64,000 nucleotides of DNA from Erythrobacter sp047872805 (GTDB taxonomy: Bacteria; Pseudomonadota; Alphaproteobacteria; Sphingomonadales; Sphingomonadaceae): positions 14,048-78,047 of the forward strand of contig NZ_JBLQUK010000013.1 of NCBI RefSeq assembly GCF_047872805.1, given 5' to 3'. Positions 44,142 through 51,508 of this stretch are shown here, piece by piece (within the stretch, counting starts at the first letter, position 1; each line of letters opens with the position of its first letter). A model generated the notes under the pieces. That model did not search any database. It had not been told where the DNA came from and saw only the letters and a program-made list of their open reading frames with translations. The position numbers and the translations under genes are program-made.

Positions 44142-45617
44142 TTACAGCGCGGGCTGCGGGCTTTTGGCCGGGGCGGCCTTGCTCACTGCGACAATCGCGA
44201 TCCACGCAGCGATGAAACCGGGGACGATTTCATACAGACCCTCTCCGCCGACGAAGTTCGAATTGAGCCCCAGCGCGATCCACCCGCCGGTCACCAGCGC
44301 GCCCGTCACCAGACCCGCGACCGCGCCCGTGCCGGTCATTCCGCGCCAAGTTAGCGCCAGGATGATCAGCGGGCCGAACGCCGCGCCAAACCCGGCCCAG
44401 GCATTGGACACCAGGCTCAGCACTTGCGATTTGGGATCGCTTGCCATGACAATCGCCGCGAGTGCCACCAAGGCGACGCACACCCGCCCGACGTTCACCG
44501 CCTCGCGCTCGCTTGCCCGCTTGCGCAGAAACAGGCGGTAGAAATCCTCTGTCAGCGAGCTCGACGACACCAGCAATTGCGACGAGATCGTGCTCATGAT
44601 CGCGGCCAGCAAAGCGGCGAACAGGAAGCCGGTGATAAACGGGTGGAACAGCAATTTGGACAGCACGATGAAGATCGTCTCCGCATCCTCCACCACCAGC
44701 CCGTTGCGCTCCGCATAGGCGCGCCCCGCGAGCCCCATGCCGACCGCTCCGATCAGCGCAATCGCCATCCAGCTGAGCCCGTAAGTGCGCGCCCGCGCCA
44801 CCTGCTCCACCGACTTGATTGCCATGAACCGCACGATGATATGCGGTTGTCCGAAATAGCCCAGCCCCCATGTCACCGCGCTGATGAAGCCCAGCAGCGT
44901 CAGCCCCTCGGTCAGGCTCAGGAACCCCTCCACCGGCACATCGGCCAGCGATCCGCCCGCTTCGCCGCCGCTGCCGAACATCACCACCAGCGGCATCATC
45001 ACCAACGCCACCATCATGATGATCCCTTGGACAAAGTCAGTCAGGCTGACCGCCAGAAACCCGCCCACCATCGTATAGGCCAGCACGATCCCGGCGGTGA
45101 TGACGATGCCGAGCATGTAGTCGCTCAGCCCCGTATTGGGCAGCACCCCGGCAAAGGCGGTTTCGAACAGCTTGCCCCCGCCGACCAGCCCTGCGGCGGT
45201 GTAGACGGTGAAGAACACCACGATCACGATCGCGCTGATGACGCGCAGATTGGTGCCCTGATCGGGGAAGCGATTGGCGAGGAACTGCGGGATCGTCAGC
45301 GCATTGCCGTGTTCCTCTGTCTGAGCGCGCAGCCGCGGCGCGACCACCGTCCAATTGACCGCCGCGCCCACGAACAGCCCGATCCCGATCCACGCCGCCG
45401 ACAGCCCGGTCAGATACAGCGCCCCCGGCAGCCCCAGCAGCAACCACCCCGACATGTCCGATGCCCCGGCAGACAGCGCCGCCACCGCTGGCGGCAGGTT
45501 CCGCCCGGCGAGCAGATAGCCCTCGCTGTCGGCGGTTGATTTGCGCCAGGCGTATAGGCCGATGGCGATCATGGCGATGAAGTAGAGGGCGAGGCTGGCA
45601 AGGGTTGCAGTGTTCAT
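44142..45617 (-). CDS. putP: Sodium/proline symporter
   Basis: The 491-residue protein has about 13 membrane segments and the solute:sodium symporter pattern. SEGYLLAGRNLPPAVAALSAGASDMSGWLLLGLPGA is the PutP-specific N-terminal region, with later LILAG-free GLGYFGQPHIIVRFMAIKS and SSSLTEDFYRLFLRKRAS. It takes up proline with Na+. The ATG at 45617 is preferred, because earlier codons upstream are not conserved-like. Confidence 0.9.
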   Translation of the reverse strand: MNTATLASLALYFIAMIAIGLYAWRKSTADSEGYLLAGRNLPPAVAALSAGASDMSGWLLLGLPGALYLTGLSAAWIGIGLFVGAAVNWTVVAPRLRAQTEEHGNALTIPQFLANRFPDQGTNLRVISAIVIVVFFTVYTAAGLVGGGKLFETAFAGVLPNTGLSDYMLGIVITAGIVLAYTMVGGFLAVSLTDFVQGIIMMVALVMMPLVVMFGSGGEAGGSLADVPVEGFLSLTEGLTLLGFISAVTWGLGYFGQPHIIVRFMAIKSVEQVARARTYGLSWMAIALIGAVGMGLAGRAYAERNGLVVEDAETIFIVLSKLLFHPFITGFLFAALLAAIMSTISSQLLVSSSSLTEDFYRLFLRKRASEREAVNVGRVCVALVALAAIVMASDPKSQVLSLVSNAWAGFGAAFGPLIILALTWRGMTGTGAVAGLVTGALVTGGWIALGLNSNFVGGEGLYEIVPGFIAAWIAIVAVSKAAPAKSPQPAL

Positions 45618-45997
45618 ACCGCGCACCTCTATCAAGCCCGCCTCGCTTTGGCCACCGGGGCGCGGCAGCGGCAAATCCTACAGGATGGAACACATGGAAC
45701 ACAGTCCCTGGAGCAAAAATTCCCTCGATCAGAGGCGCAAAATTTGATCGAACGCCCCGATCACACCCGCAGACCTGCGCGGGTGCCAGACCAACCAGGC
45801 GAAAGCCTGTCCTGAACCTGCCAAAGAAAACCATGCCCCCGCTGTAACAGCCGCAAGGGGTGTAGGAAACGCGCGGGGGCTCTCGCCGCTCTCGCCGCTC
45901 TGGCCGCAAGCCCCGCCGCCGCGCCCCCAACCATCACCCCAGCCCCGCTTGCCCAAACCCGCGCGGTCGGGCAATTGGGCGGTAAAGGGGAGCGCAT
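45618..45997. other. Divergent intergenic region with short direct repeats
   Basis: About 380 bases without a credible gene separate putP from the restriction-modification-like gene. It contains two adjacent TGGAACACA copies (45686-45694 and 45695-45703) and a GC-rich tract near 45900. No tRNA or clear promoter is seen. Confidence 0.6.
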
Positions 45998-48397
45998 GTG
46001 AGCCTAGTTGACGAACTTCTTAGGGCCAAGACAGAAGAGGACGTCAAAGACGCCTATATCAAGGCTCTGGGCCTGAAAGGCGTATTCAAGGGTTTGGTCG
46101 ATATTCAGACCCCCGAGATTTGGTTCGAGGCCAAGGAATCCCCGACCCCGCCTCTGCTGATGTTCGCACAATTGCTCACCTATGTCCGCGCCGCGCGCTT
46201 ACGCGGGGAGGCAATCCCCGGCTTCCTGTGTGTGATCGATCGCGAGAAAGCCGCGCTGATGGCGACCGACCACGCCATACCAATCCTTGAAGACAAGACG
46301 ATCATATGGCCCAAATCAGGATCAAAGGCGGACAAGACGCTGGCCGCTGCCATCGCGCCTTATGTCGAGAGCCATTACGTCCTGTACGAAATCGAGGATT
46401 ACGAAGTGGAATTCATCAAGGCGACCAAGGACGCGATCCGCGAAGGACGCATCATCCGCACCCAGATCACGCCCGACAATCTGCGGCAGGTGTTTGACCG
46501 GTGGGTCGAGATGGTCGGCGTCGAACTTGGCGTGACCAGTGAAGCCGATTACGCCGTGCTGTTCTTTGCCGATATCATGCACGATGGCGAGAACGCGGCG
46601 ATGACCAATCTGCCCGCGCGCCTGCTCTATGATGGGGAAAAGCCGGTGTTTCTGCTCCACGGCGAAACCTACGATCTCGCCAGCGAGCGCGGCTATTACA
46701 ATTTCTGGAAAATCTACCACCGCCCGCCGGAGAAAGAATATCGGCACTATCTGCTCGAACGACGCGACAGCCTGCTGCCGATTGACGATCAGAAGTTCAA
46801 GGGCGCTTATTACACCCCGCTGCACATCGTCGATAAAGCCTATGACCAATTGACCGCCACGCTGGGCGAGAATTGGCAGAGCAAATATATCGTTTGGGAT
46901 ATGTGCGCGGGCGTTGGCAATCTGGAGGCCAAGCACTCCAATCTGCGTAATGTCTATATGTCCACCCTGGACAAGGAAGACGTGACGATCATGCGCAGCA
47001 ACCCGGCCTTCGCTGGGGCCGAGATTTTCCAGTATGATTATCTGAACGACGACATCACCGATTTTGGCGAGATTGATTATTCGATCACGGACAAGGTGCC
47101 GCAATCCTTACGCGATGCGATTGCGGCGGCGCGCGAGGGGAAGAAAGGCGCGAAGCCGATACTGGTGCTGATTAATCCGCCTTATGCGGAGGCGATGAAT
47201 GTCGAAAACACTTCGCAAGGTGGGGCGAAGGCGGGATTGAAAAGCGGTGTCTCGAAGACTCGTATCAGTGCAGGGATGGAGCACCTCGGCTACGCCGCGC
47301 GCGAATTGTTCGTGCAGTTTCTGCACCGCATCATGTCCGAACTGCCGCGGTCAAAGCTGGCGATGTTCAGCACGCTGAAATACGTGAATGCCCCGAACTT
47401 TGCTCTGTTTCGTGAGCAATGGACTGCCGAATATCTCGATGGATTCGTGGTTCACAGCAAAGCCTTTGACGGGCTGAAAGGCAATTTCCCGATTGGGTTC
47501 TTGATCTGGAACTTGGCCGCAACTCGTCCAGCCAAGTCAGTCGGCACGATTGCGGTAGACAAGGCTGGGGACTTCGTCGCGCAGCATATCTTCTATCGCG
47601 AGCCACTTCGTTTGCCTCTGGCGGAGTGGATTGTTCGCCCACGCTCAAACCGAACACCTGCGTTGCCTCTCAAGAACGCCATTGAGCCAACCTCCAGTAC
47701 AAAGGATGTTCGGGGGAGATGGTGGGCTGATGGAGCGATTGGCAGCATGATCGTCTTTGGTAACGATCTCCAGCATGCTTCTACAACGGGCTTGCTCGCA
47801 TCGGGTTATGGGAATGCTGGCGCATTTTTCGTCACCAAAGAAAACCTCTGGCAAGCCGGCATCGTCTTTTCCGTCCGCCGCCTCATCAAACCCACATGGC
47901 TCAACGACCGCGACCAATTCCTGCAACCCAGCAAGTCGTTGACCGACGCGTTCAAATCCGATTGCCTCGTCTGGATGCTGTTCAACGGCAGCAATCTCAC
48001 CGCCGGTGCCGATGGGCTGGAATGGAATGACCGGACATGGTCGCTCACCAATCACTTCATCCCCTTCACCGAAAGCGAAGTCGGCGCGAACGCCCGCTTC
48101 GAAAGCGACTTCATGGTGCGGTATATGGACGGGATGCACTTCTCGCCCGAGGCGCAGGCCGTTCTTGATGAAGGGCGCAAGCTCTGGGCCAAATACCACG
48201 CCACAAGCTTCCCCAAACGCATCCGCGAAGACCTGAAACTGAACCGCGCCGATGCCGGATGGTATCAGATCCGACGCGCGCTCGAAGCGTATGGGGACAC
48301 CGAATTAACTGACTTCGATCCGTTCAAGGCAGCCTACGCCGCGCTGTCTGACAAGCTGCGCCCGATGGTGTTTGAACTCGGGTTCCTGCCAGAATAG
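45998..48397 (+). CDS. Putative single-chain restriction-modification enzyme (type IIG-like adenine methyltransferase)
   Basis: The 799-residue protein combines an N-terminal nuclease-like segment and a methyltransferase. Residues D35 and E44-x-K46 in VDIQTPEIWFEAKE fit the PD-(D/E)xK nuclease pattern, with a following QLLTYVRAARL helix. SAM-binding motif I is VWDMCAGVG (Asp301), and the adenine-methylase motif IV is NPPY, starting at Asn393. The region after about 500 is probably the DNA-recognition part. No separate specificity or restriction gene is nearby. A combined restriction and N6-adenine methylation activity is inferred. It starts at GTG 45998 after GGGGAG. The flanking repeats suggest an accessory origin. 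Confidence 0.72.
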   Translation: MSLVDELLRAKTEEDVKDAYIKALGLKGVFKGLVDIQTPEIWFEAKESPTPPLLMFAQLLTYVRAARLRGEAIPGFLCVIDREKAALMATDHAIPILEDKTIIWPKSGSKADKTLAAAIAPYVESHYVLYEIEDYEVEFIKATKDAIREGRIIRTQITPDNLRQVFDRWVEMVGVELGVTSEADYAVLFFADIMHDGENAAMTNLPARLLYDGEKPVFLLHGETYDLASERGYYNFWKIYHRPPEKEYRHYLLERRDSLLPIDDQKFKGAYYTPLHIVDKAYDQLTATLGENWQSKYIVWDMCAGVGNLEAKHSNLRNVYMSTLDKEDVTIMRSNPAFAGAEIFQYDYLNDDITDFGEIDYSITDKVPQSLRDAIAAAREGKKGAKPILVLINPPYAEAMNVENTSQGGAKAGLKSGVSKTRISAGMEHLGYAARELFVQFLHRIMSELPRSKLAMFSTLKYVNAPNFALFREQWTAEYLDGFVVHSKAFDGLKGNFPIGFLIWNLAATRPAKSVGTIAVDKAGDFVAQHIFYREPLRLPLAEWIVRPRSNRTPALPLKNAIEPTSSTKDVRGRWWADGAIGSMIVFGNDLQHASTTGLLASGYGNAGAFFVTKENLWQAGIVFSVRRLIKPTWLNDRDQFLQPSKSLTDAFKSDCLVWMLFNGSNLTAGADGLEWNDRTWSLTNHFIPFTESEVGANARFESDFMVRYMDGMHFSPEAQAVLDEGRKLWAKYHATSFPKRIREDLKLNRADAGWYQIRRALEAYGDTELTDFDPFKAAYAALSDKLRPMVFELGFLPE

Positions 48398-48422
48398 AGC
48401 GGCAATTGCTTCAAATCCGCCC

Positions 48423-48508
48423 ATCCTGAGCCTATCGAAGCACTGCAATTCTTTGAACTTCATTGCAGAAGAACGAAGGGCGGTGCTTCGACAAGCTCAG
48501 CACGAAGA
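48423..48508. repeat. Nested inverted repeat element
   Basis: Imperfect outer arms CTGAGCCTATCGAAGCAC (starting near 48427) and its complement near 48485-48503 enclose a perfect inner repeat, CTGCAAT (48443-48449) with ATTGCAG (48462-48468). This resembles the TGAGC-TGTCGAAG dispersed palindromes of sphingomonad intergenic regions. Confidence 0.6.
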
Positions 48509-48623
48509 AGGCCGGGGGCAAGGGGTCCGCGCCAACAGGCGCACCCAGCGCCGCTTGATTTACAAGGCGAAAAGCCAAGCCTCGGATCGCTTCCGTTGGA
48601 CGAGTAAACTTTAGCAAGCTGGA

Positions 48624-48642
48624 CCCCGGGTCAGGCCCGGGG
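48624..48642. repeat. Perfect hairpin CCCCGGG-N5-CCCGGGG
   Basis: A seven-base GC-only stem with a TCAGG loop at the left copy of the repeated 19-mer. It matches the CCGGGTC-GCCCGGG intergenic repeat style common in alphaproteobacteria. No T-run follows it. Confidence 0.6.
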
Positions 48643-48653
48643 TGACGATAGGG
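48635..48653 (+). repeat. 19-bp direct repeat, left copy
   Basis: GCCCGGGGTGACGATAGGG recurs exactly at 49138-49156. The two copies bracket the orphan gene 48744-49136. Confidence 0.8.
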
Positions 48654-48743
48654 CTACGGCTGCGCGTACTGCCATGCGCCAGCGGACATGGATTCCTCCA
48701 TCGCTTAACCGATGATTTAGTTCTTTGTGGGACGCTTATTCTC

Positions 48744-49136
48744 ATGCCTAGAATGACGACCCTTACAAAAGCCTTCGCCTTCTTTGGCGCGCATACGCAC
48801 AACGTCCGTCAGGCGTGGTCTGCGATGTCACCTGACGGAAAAACGGTAGTGGTGACGCTGTGGGATCATGAGCGGGCAGCGGATGGCTCGGTCGATTACT
48901 TTGACTCAGTCAATCGCAGCCGATGGGAAAAGCGCTGGGGCAACCGAGAAAGAGCGCGGCATTTGCGTCACGCGCTTGAACACTGCGAAGGCAAGTTTCG
49001 TGTCGTTCGCGTGCTGGCGAGGGATAAAGGCCAAGATACCAAGCAGATCGCCAATCGCATTGCCGATCCCCACACCGTGATGCAGGTAACCCGCTTTGAC
49101 GATTCTACAGGCGAGTTTGCAGCCCGCCCTGTGTAG
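48744..49136 (+). CDS. Orphan hypothetical protein bracketed by repeats
   Basis: About 130 residues from an ATG at 48744 (a second ATG is at 48753). I do not recognise a family. The sequence is basic with aromatic residues: AFAFFGAHTHNVRQAWSAM at the N-terminus, TVVVTLWDHE in the middle and a C-terminal HTVMQVTRFD stretch. It has Arg- and His-rich segments that could bind nucleic acid, but no catalytic motif is seen. The upstream bases are more AT-rich than the surroundings, and an exact 19-bp repeat flanks it on both sides, suggesting a recently inserted cassette. A link to the neighbouring restriction-modification gene is only by position. Confidence 0.55.
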   Translation: MPRMTTLTKAFAFFGAHTHNVRQAWSAMSPDGKTVVVTLWDHERAADGSVDYFDSVNRSRWEKRWGNRERARHLRHALEHCEGKFRVVRVLARDKGQDTKQIANRIADPHTVMQVTRFDDSTGEFAARPV

Positions 49137-49137
49137 T

Positions 49138-49156
49138 GCCCGGGGTGACGATAGGG
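49138..49156 (+). repeat. 19-bp direct repeat, right copy
   Basis: It is identical to 48635-48653 and starts two bases after the stop of the orphan gene. The following 49157-49240 is pyrimidine-rich (CTCTGCG-type units) and holds no gene. Confidence 0.8.
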
Positions 49157-49240
49157 GGCAAGGCTTGCGCCCCGTTTCTCTTTCTCTGCGTCTCCCTTTC
49201 CTCTGCGCGCTCTGCGTGAAACCCGATGCGCGCGGAGGAC

Positions 49241-51076
49241 TCACCCCTTGCGCTTGGCTTTCTTGCGTTCGTGCGGGTCGAGCAGGGTTTTGCGCAGGCG
49301 GATGCTGAGCGGGGTGACTTCGACCATTTCATCGTCGTCAATATAGGCGATCGATTGTTCCAGGCTCATGCGGCGCGGGGGGGTCAGGCGGATCGCGTCA
49401 TCCTTGCCGGTGGAGCGGACGTTGGAAAGCTGCTTGGCTTTCATCGGGTTGACTTCGAGATCGTCGGGCTTGGCGTTTTCGCCGATGATCATGCCTTCAT
49501 AGACCTTCATCGACGGGCCAACGAACAATTCGCCGCGCTCTTCGAGCATGTTGAGCGCATAGGCGTTGGATTCGCCGTCGCCATTGGAGATCAGCACGCC
49601 GTTGCTGCGCCCTTCGATCGGGCCTTTATAGGGGCCGTATTTCTCAAACAGGCGGTTCATGATCCCGGTGCCGCGCGTGTCCGACAGGAATTCGCCGTGA
49701 TAGCCGATCAGCCCGCGCGAAGGGGCGGAAAAGGTGATGCGGGTCTTGCCCACGCCCGAGGGGCGCATTTCGGTGAGGTCGGCTTTGCGGCGCTGCATTT
49801 TCTCCACGACCGTGCCCGAATGTTCCTCATCCACGTCGATGACGACGGTTTCATACGGCTCCATGCGTTTGCCGTCCTCTTCGCGCAGCAGCACGCGCGG
49901 GCGTGAAATGCCCAGCTCGAACCCTTCGCGGCGCATGGTTTCGATCAGCACGCCGAGTTGCAATTCGCCGCGCCCGGCGACTTCGAAAGCGTCCTTGTCC
50001 TCGGCCTCGGTCACGCGGATGGCGACGTTGGTTTCGGCCTCGCGCAGCAGGCGGTCGCGGATCATGCGGCTGGTGACCTTGGACCCTTCGCGCCCGGCAA
50101 GCGGGGAATCGTTGACCGAAAAACGCATGGCGAGCGTCGGAGGGTCAATCGGCTGCGCGGCGATCGGTTCGGTGACGCTGGGGTCGCAGATGGTGTTGGC
50201 CACGGTGGCTTTTTCAAGGCCCGCCAGCGCGATGATGTCGCCCGCGCGCGCGCTTTCGACCGGCACCCGCTCAAGCCCGTCAAAACTCATCAGCTTGGTC
50301 GCGCGGCCGACCTCGACGACCTTGCCGTTCATGTCGATGGCGTGGATCGGATCGTTGAGCTTGATCGTGCCCGACTGCACCCGCCCGGTGAGCACGCGGC
50401 CCATGAAATTGTCGCGGTCGAGCAGGGTCGCAAGGAAGCTGAACTTGCCTTCGGTGTCGAGCCCCGGCGGCGGGACGTGGTCAACGATCAGTTTGAACAA
50501 GGGATCGAGCGTGCCCGAACGCGCGTTCTCATCGTCAGAGGCATAGCCATCGCGGCCCGAAGCCCAGAGTGAGGGGAATTCGAGCTGGTCATCGTTCGCG
50601 TCGAGCGATGCGAACAGGTCGAACACTTCGTCGAGCACTTCCTGCGGGCGGCCATCGGAACGGTCGATTTTGTTCACGACCACAATCGGGCGCAGGCCCA
50701 GCGCGAGCGCCTTGCCGGTCACGAATTTGGTCTGCGGCATCGCGCCCTCGGCGCTGTCGACCAGCAGGATAACGCCGTCGACCATCGAGAGGATGCGTTC
50801 GACCTCAGCGCCGAAATCGGCGTGGCCGGGGGTGTCGACGATGTTGATGCGGGTGGTCTCGCCATTATGCTCCCATTCGACGCTGGTGCATTTGGCGAGG
50901 ATGGTGATGCCGCGTTCCTTTTCGAGATCGCCCGAATCCATCGCGCGTTCTTCGACTCGCTGATTCTCGCGGAAAGTGCCCGATTGGCGGAACAATTGGT
51001 CGACCAGAGTGGTCTTGCCGTGGTCAACGTGCGCAATAATTGCGACATTGCGCAGCGAAGAGGCGGGTGCGGACAT
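49241..51076 (-). CDS. typA: Translational GTPase TypA/BipA
   Basis: The 611-residue protein is a translation-factor GTPase: G1 AHVDHGKTTLVDQL, G2 GITI, G3 DTPGHADFGAEVERILSMVDG and G4 NKID are all present, followed by EF-G-like domains and the TypA C-terminal part (RGLIGYHGEFLSDTRGTG). It associates with 30S/70S ribosomes and matters in stress and cold growth. The start is ambiguous: ATG 51076 (MSAPASSLRN) fits the family, and ATG 51082 has closer GGA spacing. Confidence 0.97.
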   Translation of the reverse strand: MSAPASSLRNVAIIAHVDHGKTTLVDQLFRQSGTFRENQRVEERAMDSGDLEKERGITILAKCTSVEWEHNGETTRINIVDTPGHADFGAEVERILSMVDGVILLVDSAEGAMPQTKFVTGKALALGLRPIVVVNKIDRSDGRPQEVLDEVFDLFASLDANDDQLEFPSLWASGRDGYASDDENARSGTLDPLFKLIVDHVPPPGLDTEGKFSFLATLLDRDNFMGRVLTGRVQSGTIKLNDPIHAIDMNGKVVEVGRATKLMSFDGLERVPVESARAGDIIALAGLEKATVANTICDPSVTEPIAAQPIDPPTLAMRFSVNDSPLAGREGSKVTSRMIRDRLLREAETNVAIRVTEAEDKDAFEVAGRGELQLGVLIETMRREGFELGISRPRVLLREEDGKRMEPYETVVIDVDEEHSGTVVEKMQRRKADLTEMRPSGVGKTRITFSAPSRGLIGYHGEFLSDTRGTGIMNRLFEKYGPYKGPIEGRSNGVLISNGDGESNAYALNMLEERGELFVGPSMKVYEGMIIGENAKPDDLEVNPMKAKQLSNVRSTGKDDAIRLTPPRRMSLEQSIAYIDDDEMVEVTPLSIRLRKTLLDPHERKKAKRKG

Positions 51077-51508
51077 TATCATCAATTTCCATCAGGGCCC
51101 CTCCACGCAAAATCGTGGAGCCGGGCAGGGTGCAAAGGTGGTGCGCGGGTAGGGCGCGTTTGTGGCGGGTCTGCGACAGGCGGGGCGACGCTACGGAATG
51201 CTCCGCAGGCCGGTCTTGATGTTGCATTGCACCATAGCGGCGTGATTGGACGCGCGCCTAGCGCAGCGGAGCCGGGGCGGCAAGCCTTGTGGCACTTTGC
51301 ACCCAATATCCGGACGCAGCGGGCCTGTAACGGGTGTGACGGTGTTGCAACAATAACCCCTGCACCCGCGCATTACCGGGCGTTAGCCGCTTGTCGGCGA
51401 TGCAACACTAGCCTAACACGGCCCTTAATCGAAGCTGCCGCTTCAGCATCTGGGGATGCAATGACAATAATCCGGCAGCGGTCGATGGGATTTGAGGAGA
51501 GATATTCC
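51077..51508. other. Divergent region typA / TonB receptor, with palindromes
   Basis: About 430 bases without a credible gene. CTCCACG-CAAAAT-CGTGGAG (51101-51120) would form a hairpin in the typA leader. TGTTGCAACA (51343-51352) is a perfect palindrome, with partial TGTTGCA copies at about 51223 and 51398 that could be operators for the TonB receptor. Confidence 0.5.

Noticed and set aside
13725..45869. A shared 14-mer AGGGGTGTAGGAAA at 13725 and 45856
   Set aside because: A shared 14-mer pair in 64 kb is expected by chance a few times, so it is not meaningful alone.
50822..51508. N-terminal extension of the TonB receptor into the typA gene
   Set aside because: The signal peptide and ribosome-binding site fix the start at 51509.
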